Source of the DNA: Natronohydrobacter sp.
GTDB taxonomy: Bacteria; Pseudomonadota; Alphaproteobacteria; Rhodobacterales; Rhodobacteraceae
Length of the DNA: 12,625 nt
Direction of reading: 5' to 3'
NCBI GenBank assembly: GCA_007123015.1
Contig: SKSL01000173.1
Coordinates: forward strand, 1 to 12,625
This document shows, one piece after another, positions 6,846 to 12,625 of the stretch (position 1 is the first letter of the stretch; each line of letters opens with the position of its first letter). The translations under genes and the position numbers were made by a program. A model generated the notes under the pieces. The model was not told the DNA's origin. It did no database searches and worked only from the letters and a program-made list of their open reading frames with translations.

Positions 6846-7892
6846 TTATGCCGCGCGGCGCTCAAACCGGCGATATTCCTTCAACCAGACGTCTGCAAAG
6901 CGCAGAACGTCCTCTTGTCGCGTCTGCGGGCCGAGCGACACGCGGATCGCACAGGCGGCGTCCCGCGCGCTGTAGCCCATGGCCTCCAATACACCCGAGG
7001 CGCGCATTTTCCCCGAGGAACATGCCGATCCCGCTGAAATCGCGAATCCGGCCAGATCCATTTGCATCACCTGCGTTTCGGCCTTCCAGCCCGGGGTCAG
7101 CAGACACAGCGTGTTCGGCAACCGTTGCGCGCCTTTCCCGACAAAAATAGTCTTGCTTGCAGAGCCGTCCAGTGCCTGTTCTAGAATATTTCTAATTTCA
7201 AAAACAGATTGCCAGACCCCGTCTGCCAAATCCTGCGCCGCCGCTTCTGTTGCAGCGCCAAATCCGGCGATCCCGATCAGGTTTTCGGTCCCCGCCCGCC
7301 GTCCCATTTCCTGCCCGCCACCGCGCAACTGGGCCGCAATATCCGTACCCCGGCGCAGGACCAGGGCACCAATTCCCTTCGGCCCGCCCAGTTTATGGGC
7401 CGAGACAAATCCCATTTCCACCCCCAGCCAGTTGAAGGCGAAAGGCAGCTTGCCAAAGCCTTGGGTCAGGTCACTGACGGCCAGCCCTTGAGGCAGATCC
7501 TGAAGGATCCCGGTTTCGGAATTGGCCAGTTGCAGCGTTGCGCGCGCGGGATCGGCTATGGTGACACGGCCTGCAGTATCCACAGGCAAGCTGGGCGTGA
7601 TCCAGGCTCGCACGGCGTCATGTTCGATGGCCGCGCCTTCCAGACCGCGCCCGGCAAGCGCCAGCGCTGCAGCCTCGGTCGCGCCAGAGGTGAAGATGAT
7701 CTCGGCCCCGTCCGCCCCCAATGCCGCCGCGACCTGTGCGCGCGCGCGCTCGATCAGCCCACGCGCAGCGCGGCCTTCGGCATGGACCGATGACGGGTTG
7801 CCCTGCACATCCATCGCAGCCTGCATGGCCGCGCGGGCCTCGGGGCGCAGGAAGGTGGTGGCGTTGTGATCCAGATAGACCCGTTCGGTCAT
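6846..7892 (-). CDS. iscS: Class I (IscS/NifS-type) cysteine desulfurase
   Basis: This PLP enzyme removes sulfur from cysteine. The 348-residue product opens with MTERVYLDHNATT, the typical NifS/IscS start. It has the EH-x-AV box with H91, the ANSETG box (124-129), the PLP lysine K167 in SAHKLGGPKG, and the catalytic cysteine C291 in ISAGSACSSGK. It is shorter than E. coli IscS (404 residues), mainly because it ends soon after IRVSLGPQTR and lacks the C-terminal tail that in IscS contacts the scaffold IscU. No iscU is present here. I chose ATG 7892; an ATG at 7922 would add ten residues unlike the family, and both have weak ribosome binding sites. Codons 231-239 are unusually AT-rich and hold an ICE-like palindrome. 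The symbol follows usage for the Rhodobacter operon. Confidence 0.9.
   Translation of the reverse strand: MTERVYLDHNATTFLRPEARAAMQAAMDVQGNPSSVHAEGRAARGLIERARAQVAAALGADGAEIIFTSGATEAAALALAGRGLEGAAIEHDAVRAWITPSLPVDTAGRVTIADPARATLQLANSETGILQDLPQGLAVSDLTQGFGKLPFAFNWLGVEMGFVSAHKLGGPKGIGALVLRRGTDIAAQLRGGGQEMGRRAGTENLIGIAGFGAATEAAAQDLADGVWQSVFEIRNILEQALDGSASKTIFVGKGAQRLPNTLCLLTPGWKAETQVMQMDLAGFAISAGSACSSGKMRASGVLEAMGYSARDAACAIRVSLGPQTRQEDVLRFADVWLKEYRRFERRAA
7180..7196. promoter_or_regulatory. ICE-like palindrome inside the iscS-like gene
   Basis: TCTAGAA-TAT-TTCTAAT agrees with TTTAGAA-N3-TTCTAAA at 12 of 14 arm positions. It lies in an AT-rich block (about 7179-7208) encoding FEIRNILEQ with codons such as AGA, CTA, ATT and AAT that look rare in this GC-rich DNA. 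On the + strand a TAGAAT (7182-7187) could be the -10 of an antisense promoter, but the nearest -35-like TTGCAG is 19 bp away. A regulatory role is inferred. Confidence 0.4.
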
Positions 7893-7995
7893 GGCTTGTC
7901 TTTCTTGATCTGATCCAGACATCCCGGACGCTTTGCGTGCCGCGCCTTGAACTCGAATACGAAACGGCGACCCGCAGCGCCCCAGTCATCTGGTG

Positions 7996-8454
7996 TCATT
8001 CATCCACAACCTGAAACAGCGACGGCACAGCCGGGCATGGGGTCAGCGCATTGGCCGCCACATCCGACAACCGTGTCTGATGCAGGAAGACATAGACATG
8101 GGCTGACAGGCTTTCCCATAGCCGGTTGGTCATGGATTGCGCCCGTGATCCCGACACGGCCCCGCTGGCGCCCGCGCCCGTATGCATGGCGCTGACTGTT
8201 TCCTCGACCGCTTCCAGCACTTCCGAAATCCGAATGGCTTCGGCCGGGCGCGACAGCCGATAGCCGCCGCCAGGGCCGCGCACCGACTCGACCAGACCCG
8301 CGCGGCGCAGTTTCACGAAGAGCTGTTCCAGATAGGCCAATGACACATTCTGACGCGCGGAAATCTCGTTCAGCGAGACCAGCTTACCGGCAGGGGCTTG
8401 TGCTATATCCACCAATGCGATCATCGCATACCGTCCTTTGGTCGATAATTTCAT
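7996..8454 (-). CDS. iscR: IscR, Rrf2-family regulator lacking the cysteine triad
   Basis: The 152-residue Rrf2 protein has the N-terminal winged helix-turn-helix (MKLSTKGRYAMIALVDIA, recognition region about 28-52, wing VRGPGGGYRLSRP at 58-70) that binds operators upstream of its own operon. In E. coli IscR three cysteines and a histidine bind a [2Fe-2S] cluster. The corresponding loop here (about 91-110) has no cysteine, and the CLTHALW motif has become SMTNRLW. The only cysteine is C140 in ALTPCPAV near the C-terminus. A single-cysteine IscR that still binds a cluster and represses Fe-S genes has been reported for Rhodobacter sphaeroides, and this looks like the same type. I chose ATG 8454 because MKLSTKGRY is the family start; an ATG at 8499 gives unrelated residues. 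It is first in the operon. Confidence 0.93.
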   Translation of the reverse strand: MKLSTKGRYAMIALVDIAQAPAGKLVSLNEISARQNVSLAYLEQLFVKLRRAGLVESVRGPGGGYRLSRPAEAIRISEVLEAVEETVSAMHTGAGASGAVSGSRAQSMTNRLWESLSAHVYVFLHQTRLSDVAANALTPCPAVPSLFQVVDE

Positions 8455-8483
8455 CCGCCCCCCAACCCTGCTTGCGCTCAGCC

Positions 8484-8509
8484 TGCCTGCAAAACCCATG
8501 CCGCAGGCA
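8484..8509 (-). other. Stem-loop in the iscR leader
   Basis: TGCCTGC (8484-8490) and GCAGGCA (8503-8509) form a perfect 7-bp stem with a 12-nt loop in the untranslated leader, ending 30 bp before the iscR ATG. There is no T-run, so no terminator is indicated. It could affect mRNA stability or access to the weak iscR ribosome binding site; no partner is known. Confidence 0.35.
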
Positions 8510-8548
8510 AAGTGGTTGACGCGCAGGCCGCTCCAGCCTACACCCCAT

Positions 8549-8565
8549 GGCCAATAGTACTGGCC
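8549..8565. promoter_or_regulatory. 17-bp near-palindrome in the iscR leader
   Basis: GGCCAATAGTACTGGCC is symmetric about position 8557 with seven of eight arm pairs matched and one G/T mismatch. It lies about 20-40 bp downstream of the predicted iscR transcription start. It could be an operator for a dimeric regulator or an RNA hairpin. I do not recognise it as a site of a known regulator. Confidence 0.4.
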
Positions 8566-8584
8566 CGCCCCTGCGCAACTGCAA

Positions 8585-8601
8585 TTTAGAACACTTCTAA
8601 A
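8585..8601. promoter_or_regulatory. ICE (Irr-type) operator overlapping the isc-suf promoter
   Basis: TTTAGAA-CAC-TTCTAAA is a perfect 17-bp palindrome with 7-bp arms. It matches the iron control element described for Irr, the heme-sensing Fur-family regulator of alphaproteobacteria. It covers the proposed -10 of the iscR promoter, so Irr bound here would be expected to block transcription when iron or heme is low, or to modulate it in another way depending on species. The direction of regulation cannot be read from the sequence. Confidence 0.75.
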
Positions 8602-8622
8602 ATGCCCAAATCAAAGAGTCAA
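8594..8622 (-). promoter_or_regulatory. Sigma70-type promoter of the isc-suf operon
   Basis: On the - strand, TTGACT (8622-8617) and TAGAAG (8599-8594) are separated by 17 bp; the -35 matches five of six consensus positions and the -10 four of six. The transcription start would be near 8587, giving a leader of about 130 nt before the iscR ATG. The -10 lies within the ICE palindrome and the -35 within an inverted repeat. Confidence 0.65.
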
Positions 8623-8627
8623 GATTT
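8608..8627. promoter_or_regulatory. Inverted repeat over the -35 (candidate IscR site)
   Basis: AAATC (8608-8612) and GATTT (8623-8627) form an inverted repeat with 10 bp between the arms, spanning the TTGACT -35. IscR represses its own operon in many bacteria by binding over the promoter, and Rhodobacterales have an iron-rhodo box attributed to IscR. I could not compare this with that consensus, so the assignment rests on position and symmetry. Confidence 0.35.
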
Positions 8628-8718
8628 CTCTGTCGCGCGCGTTGCTCTTGCAGGCAGGTTTGGCGCAGTGCCATCGGACTGAATCCCGTCATCAACCTTT
8701 GAACTGATAAGGCTCAGA

Positions 8719-9378
8719 ATGCCCGAGATCATTTTCCCCGGCCCAGAAGGCCGCCTAGAGGGTCGGTTTCATCCGCAGCCGCGCCCGGATGCCCCCATTG
8801 CCATCGTCCTGCATCCGCATCCGCAATTTGGCGGAACAATGAACAACAAGGTGGTCTACAATCTGCATTACGCCTTTCACAAGATGGGCTTCACTGTCAT
8901 GCGGTTCAATTTCCGCGGCGTGGGGCGCAGTCAGGGCGAATATGATCAGGGTATCGGCGAATTGTCCGATGCGGCTGCCGCGCTCGACTATGTTCAGTCC
9001 CAATCCCAGAACGCGCGGCATTGCTGGGTCGCAGGCTTCAGCTTCGGGGCCTGGATCGGGATGCAACTGCTGATGCGTCGTCCGGATATCACAGGGTTCA
9101 TCTCGGTCGCGCCGCCTGCAAATCTCTATGATTTCAGCTTCCTTGCCCCCTGCCCGGCCTCTGGTCTGGTGATCAACGGGACTGCAGATCGCGTGGCCCC
9201 CCCGCGCGATACGAAATCCCTGGTGGCGAAGCTGCAGGAACAACGCGGGATCACGATTACCCATACCGAGATCGAGGGCGCCGACCATTTCTTCAAGGAT
9301 GAAGAACGCCATATGCAGCCGATGCTGAACACAGTGACAGACTACGTGACCCGGCGGTTGTCCGAGAGCACACGCTGA
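8719..9378 (+). CDS. Alpha/beta hydrolase
   Basis: This is a 219-residue cytoplasmic hydrolase of the alpha/beta fold, close in layout to the COG2945-type group. A visible catalytic triad is S108 in the elbow GFSFG (106-110), D157 in NGTADRV and H190 in GADHFF. The motif LHPHPQFGGTMNN (31-43) and the strand MRFNFRGVGRSQG (61-73) supply the oxyanion region typical of this group. No signal peptide is seen. The ATG at 8719 has AAGG 6 nt upstream. It is divergent from iscR with 264 bp between the two starts, so the ICE site lies about 120 bp upstream of it; whether it shares iron control is unknown. The substrate cannot be predicted. Confidence 0.88.
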   Translation: MPEIIFPGPEGRLEGRFHPQPRPDAPIAIVLHPHPQFGGTMNNKVVYNLHYAFHKMGFTVMRFNFRGVGRSQGEYDQGIGELSDAAAALDYVQSQSQNARHCWVAGFSFGAWIGMQLLMRRPDITGFISVAPPANLYDFSFLAPCPASGLVINGTADRVAPPRDTKSLVAKLQEQRGITITHTEIEGADHFFKDEERHMQPMLNTVTDYVTRRLSESTR

Positions 9379-9472
9379 GGCAAAACCTTGTGGAACGCGC
9401 CCAGCTTGCGTTGGTCCATGCTCTGTGGCGCACTACCTTTTCCGTGGCGATCTGGTGAAGGGGTCTTCTGCT

Positions 9473-10198
9473 ATGCTGTCTGCTTTGCGCTCGGCCTTCG
9501 CGGTGATGGCTCTGTTTGCCTTGACCGCATGCACGCTGGCCCCTCTGCCACCCGAAACAGCACCGCGTCCCGGCCCCCCATCGCAGGCGCAGCCCAGCAC
9601 ACTGGCAGAGTTCAATGCCGTCGTCGCGCGGTTGCGTCCCGTTGCGACACAGGTCTGTCGCGAGCGCAGCCCGCATCTGGACTGCAATTTCACTGTCATT
9701 CTGGATGATCGCCCCAACCAGCCGCCCAATGCCTTTCATACGCGGGATGAACGCGGGCGTCCGATCATCTCTTTCACCGAAAGCCTGATCCGCGAGCTGC
9801 GCAGTCCGGATGAAATCGCGCTGATCTTCGGTCATGAAGCCGCGCATCACATCGCGGACCACATCCCGCGCATCCAGCGCGAGGCCCGGACCGGCGCGCT
9901 GCTGGGGGGTGTCGCCGCAGCGCTGCTGGGCGCGGATGAGGCCACAGCGCGACAGATCATGTCGGCCACGGCCAGCGTGGGCGCGCGGCGCTATTCCAAA
10001 CCTTTCGAGCTTGAAGCCGACCGCATTGGCGCAGTGATTGCCGAGCGCGGCGGATATGATGCCTTGCGCGGGGCACAGATTTTTCGACGGATTCCTGATC
10101 CCGGCAATCAGTTTCTGGGCACCCATCCCCCCAATGCCGAGCGCTTGCGCGAAGTGGAAGCGGCTGTTGCGCGCCACCGCGCGGGCCTGTCCGTGTAA
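9473..10198 (+). CDS. M48-family zinc metalloprotease, lipoprotein
   Basis: The 241-residue product begins with a lipoprotein signal (MLSALRSAFAVMALFALTAC), with lipobox LTAC and C20 as the lipidated residue. A proline-rich linker (22-42) follows, then a peptidase domain with the zinc motif HEAAH (121-125, E122 catalytic) and the third-ligand motif E179-L-E-A-D183. A Gly/Ala-rich helix (141-153) and the late motif GTHPPNAERL (216-225), frequent in M48 proteins, complete it. It should act at the periplasmic face of a membrane, perhaps in envelope protein quality control like LoiP or BepA. I chose the ATG at 9473 because it begins the signal peptide and has AAGGGG 9 nt upstream; an in-frame ATG at 9425 would put 16 extra residues before it. 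Confidence 0.9.
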   Translation: MLSALRSAFAVMALFALTACTLAPLPPETAPRPGPPSQAQPSTLAEFNAVVARLRPVATQVCRERSPHLDCNFTVILDDRPNQPPNAFHTRDERGRPIISFTESLIRELRSPDEIALIFGHEAAHHIADHIPRIQREARTGALLGGVAAALLGADEATARQIMSATASVGARRYSKPFELEADRIGAVIAERGGYDALRGAQIFRRIPDPGNQFLGTHPPNAERLREVEAAVARHRAGLSV

Positions 10199-10209
10199 AG
10201 GGGTGCAAG

Positions 10210-10539
10210 ATGCACTGGCTCTATCTTGGTGTTGCCATCCTGTTCGAGACGATCGGAACGACTGCGCTGAAAGCCAGCGATGGCATGACCCGGTTAGGTC
10301 CGGCGATCATCGTCGTTCTGGCCTATATCCTGTCCTTCTGGCTTTTGGCACTGGTGCTGCGTGTGATCCCTGTGGGCGTGGCCTATGCGATCTGGGCCGG
10401 TCTGGGGATCACACTGATTGCAGGCATTGGCTGGGTCTTGTTCGGGCAGCGGCTGGATCTGCCGGCCCTGATCGGGATGGGTCTGATCATCGCCGGGATT
10501 GTCGTGATCAATCTTTTCAGCAAGACAGTCGGTCACTGA
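10210..10539 (+). CDS. SMR-family small multidrug/quaternary ammonium transporter
   Basis: This 109-residue protein has four hydrophobic helices and the marks of the EmrE/SugE family. E13 in LFETIGTTALK (E14 in EmrE) is the membrane glutamate that binds protons and substrate, and Y59 and W62 in YAIWAGLG correspond to EmrE Y60 and W63 with a constant offset of one. The loop before helix 4 reads FGQRLDLPALIGMGLIIAGIVVINL as in the family. It works as a dimer in the inner membrane, exchanging protons for cations. The ATG follows AAAGGGG closely and begins 11 bp after the protease gene. The next gene starts one base after its stop. The exact substrate is not predictable. Confidence 0.93.
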   Translation: MHWLYLGVAILFETIGTTALKASDGMTRLGPAIIVVLAYILSFWLLALVLRVIPVGVAYAIWAGLGITLIAGIGWVLFGQRLDLPALIGMGLIIAGIVVINLFSKTVGH

Positions 10540-10540
10540 C

Positions 10541-11143
10541 ATGGCAGGCCAGATCCGCCACGCCCCGTTCGAGGATGCGCAAGGCCTGATCTTCGGCTCG
10601 GGGATGTGTGCCTTCGCAGTTCTGATCCTGACAGGTGCCGGGCTGGTGACAGGCCAGACCGCAGGCGCGGCTGTGTTGATCTCTTATCTGACAGGCACCA
10701 GTTTCGGGGTGGTGTTCTTTGTCATCAACCTGCCCTTTTATGTGCTGGCCTGGTTCCGCCTTGGCGTGGCCTTCACGCTCAAGACCTTCATTGCAGTCGC
10801 GCTGATCTCGGGCTTTTCACTGGTCATCGGCGATCTGGTCAGCATTTCGCCTGCGCATCCGGCTGTCGCGGCCGTGCTCTTCGGCATGATCTCCGGCGCA
10901 GGGCTGCTGGCAATTTTCCGCCATCGGGCCAGTCTGGGCGGGGTGGGGATCGTCGCCTATGATCTGCAAGAGCGGCTGGGCTGGCGCGCAGGCTGGGTGC
11001 AATTGGGGTTCGATCTAGTCTTGTTTGCAAGTGCCGCGCTGATCCTGCCGCTCGATCTGGTGCTGTGGTCCCTGCTGGGGGCAGCGATCCTGAATGCGAT
11101 CATCGGCATCAACCATCGGCGAGATCGCTACGTCGGAACCTGA
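10541..11143 (+). CDS. YitT-family (DUF161) membrane protein
   Basis: The 200-residue product has five or six hydrophobic segments and resembles the YitT/DUF161 group: a first helix with GSGMCAFAVLILTGAGLVTG, then the motif GGAA/SY-like TAGAAVLISYLTG, a helix NLPFYVLAWFRLGVAF with the conserved N-P in front, and a helix ending in GAILNAIIGINHRRD. Family members are integral inner-membrane proteins of unclear function. It lacks its own ribosome binding site and starts one base after the SMR stop, so it is probably translated by coupling. Adjacency to a small transporter suggests a shared transport or envelope-stress role, which is inference. Confidence 0.8.
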   Translation: MAGQIRHAPFEDAQGLIFGSGMCAFAVLILTGAGLVTGQTAGAAVLISYLTGTSFGVVFFVINLPFYVLAWFRLGVAFTLKTFIAVALISGFSLVIGDLVSISPAHPAVAAVLFGMISGAGLLAIFRHRASLGGVGIVAYDLQERLGWRAGWVQLGFDLVLFASAALILPLDLVLWSLLGAAILNAIIGINHRRDRYVGT

Positions 11144-11220
11144 GCGCGGCAGTTAGGGGGTAGCCAGATCGCCCGCAATGCGTTATGCGGCGGCGCAGCA
11201 TCTCCTAAAAGGCCAGAGTT

Positions 11221-12625
11221 ATGACCCTTCGCAATATCGCGATTATCGCCCATGTTGACCACGGCAAGACCACGCTGGTGGACGAACTTCTGAAACAATC
11301 GGGCGCGTTTCGCGAAAATCAGGCGACTTCCGAGCGCATGATGGACAGCAACGATCTGGAGCGCGAGCGCGGGATCACGATCCTCGCCAAGGCGACTTCG
11401 GTCGAGTGGAAGGACATGCGCATCAACATCGTCGACACGCCGGGCCACGCCGATTTCGGCGGCGAGGTCGAGCGGATCCTGTCGATGGTCGATGGTGTGG
11501 TGCTGCTGGTCGATGCGGCTGAGGGCCCCATGCCGCAGACGAAATTCGTGACCTCGAAAGCGCTGGCGCTTGGCCTGCGCCCCATCGTGGTGCTGAACAA
11601 GGTGGACAAGCCCGCCGCCGAGCCCGACCGTGCGCTCGATGAAGTGTTCGACCTGTTCGCCAATCTGGGCGCGGATGACGATCAGCTTGATTTCCCTGTG
11701 CTTTATGCTTCTGGCATCAATGGCTGGGCGGATGCGGAACTCGATGGCCCACGCAAGGACATGTCCGCACTGTTCGATCTGGTGGTCAAGCATGTGCCTG
11801 CGCCGGTACAAGTCGCCGCCCGCGCCGAACCCTTCCGGATGCTGGCCACCACGCTGGGCGCTGACCCCTATCTGGGCCGCGTGCTGACCGGACGGGTCGA
11901 GGCCGGGACGCTGAAAGCGGGCGAGACGATCAAGGCGCTCTCGCGCGACAACAAGAAGCTGGAACAGTTCCGCGTGACCAAGGTTCTGGCCTTTCGTGGT
12001 CTGGGCCAGCAGCCCATCGACGCTGCCGAAGCGGGCGATATCGTCACGCTTGCGGGCATGTCCAAGGCCACAGTGGCCGACACGCTCTGCGCGACCGAGG
12101 TTGAAACCGCGCTCCCCGCACAGCCCATCGACCCGCCCACCATCTCGGTCACTTTCGGCATCAATGATTCGCCACTGGCGGGCCGTGATGGCAGCAAAGT
12201 GCAGTCCCGCGTCATCCGTGACCGGCTGATGCGCGAAGCGGAAGTCAATGTCGCGATCAAGGTTACGGACACACCGGGCGGCGAGGCGTTCGACGTGGCC
12301 GGGCGCGGTGAATTGCAGATGGGTGTTCTGATCGAGAATATGCGCCGCGAAGGGTTTGAACTCTCGATCTCGCGGCCCCGCGTGCTGATGCGCGATGTGG
12401 ATGGCCAGCGGCTGGAACCCATCGAGGAAGTCACCATCGACGTCGATGACGACTATACCGGCAGCGTGATCGAGAAGATCACCGGCCCCCGCAAGGGCGA
12501 GCTGGTCGAGATGAAACCCGCAGGCACCGGCAAGACGCGGATCGTGGCGCATGTGCCCTCGCGCGGGCTGATCGGCTATCACGGCGAATTCATGACCGAC
12601 ACGCGCGGCACCGGCGTTCTGAACC
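11221..12625 (+). CDS. typA: TypA/BipA, ribosome-binding translational GTPase (5' part)
   Basis: The frame is open from ATG 11221 to the window end, giving 468 complete codons of a protein of about 600 residues. The GTPase domain shows G1 AHVDHGKT (10-17), the switch I box RGITILAK (50-57), G3 DTPGH (72-76) and G4 NKVD (126-129). The beta-barrel domain II follows, then EF-G-like domains with the family-typical stretches GRGELQMGVLIENMRREGFEL and SRGLIGYHGEFMTDTRGTG. TypA binds ribosomes and helps 50S assembly and growth under stress such as cold. It starts 77 bp after the YitT-like gene, and AAAGG lies upstream of the ATG. The C-terminal RNA-binding domain is outside the window. Confidence 0.97.
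   Translation, partial: MTLRNIAIIAHVDHGKTTLVDELLKQSGAFRENQATSERMMDSNDLERERGITILAKATSVEWKDMRINIVDTPGHADFGGEVERILSMVDGVVLLVDAAEGPMPQTKFVTSKALALGLRPIVVLNKVDKPAAEPDRALDEVFDLFANLGADDDQLDFPVLYASGINGWADAELDGPRKDMSALFDLVVKHVPAPVQVAARAEPFRMLATTLGADPYLGRVLTGRVEAGTLKAGETIKALSRDNKKLEQFRVTKVLAFRGLGQQPIDAAEAGDIVTLAGMSKATVADTLCATEVETALPAQPIDPPTISVTFGINDSPLAGRDGSKVQSRVIRDRLMREAEVNVAIKVTDTPGGEAFDVAGRGELQMGVLIENMRREGFELSISRPRVLMRDVDGQRLEPIEEVTIDVDDDYTGSVIEKITGPRKGELVEMKPAGTGKTRIVAHVPSRGLIGYHGEFMTDTRGTGVLN

Noticed and set aside
8628..8718. Promoter for the alpha/beta hydrolase
   Set aside because: Several TTG-like hexamers exist, but none has an acceptable -10 at 16-18 bp, so no promoter could be supported.
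9293..10177. Open - strand frame of 294 codons
   Set aside because: Antisense to the M48 protease gene, whose signal peptide and zinc motifs are clear; composition is that of a shadow frame.
11128..12582. Open - strand frame of 484 codons
   Set aside because: It lies fully antisense to typA, which has all GTPase motifs. The predicted protein is rich in His/Arg/Asp with no domain, a typical shadow in GC-rich DNA.

Overview
The window is chromosomal DNA of an alphaproteobacterium, most likely of the order Rhodobacterales. The signs are GC-rich coding DNA, an isc-suf operon in the order iscR, class I cysteine desulfurase, sufB, small membrane gene, sufC, sufD, Yip1-type membrane genes, sufS, and an IscR that lacks the usual Fe-S cysteines, as described for Rhodobacter sphaeroides.

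Layout. Positions 1-102 hold the last 33 codons of a + strand gene whose end looks like the C-terminus of a tyrosine recombinase. Positions 103-615 form a non-coding, partly AT-rich attachment-site region. It holds a complete tRNA-Arg(CCG) on the - strand (313-389), a 45-bp near-copy of that tRNA's 5' half (524-568), and four copies of the octamer TGCTTACG on both sides of the tRNA. From 616 to 8454 the - strand carries one long iron-sulfur assembly operon, transcribed right to left: iscR, iscS-like, sufB, a 64-residue membrane protein, sufC, sufD, two Yip1-like membrane proteins, sufS. Most junctions are stop/start overlaps or very short gaps. The exceptions are a hairpin before sufC and a pair of GC-rich hairpins after sufD.

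Regulation. A sigma70-type promoter (8594-8622) precedes iscR. Its -10 lies inside a perfect 17-bp palindrome, TTTAGAA-N3-TTCTAAA, which matches the iron control element (ICE) recognised by Irr. A second inverted repeat covers the -35 and may be the IscR site. The leader of about 130 nt contains another palindrome and a stem-loop. A second ICE-like sequence lies inside the iscS-like gene, in an AT-rich run of codons that look rare for this DNA.

To the right of the operon, on the + strand, are an alpha/beta hydrolase, an M48 metalloprotease lipoprotein, an SMR-family small transporter next to a YitT-like membrane protein, and the first 468 codons of the translational GTPase typA/bipA, cut by the window end.

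How the genes work together. The two cysteine desulfurases release sulfur from cysteine, and SufBCD is the scaffold that builds clusters. IscR and Irr probably set expression according to Fe-S and iron or heme status. No sufE, sufU, A-type carrier or sufT gene is present in the window. The operon ends directly at a tRNA region that looks like an integration hotspot. No clearly new defence or biosynthetic system is visible. The best leads are the iron-responsive sites (one intragenic), the uncharacterised membrane proteins inside the suf operon, and the tRNA-Arg attachment region.
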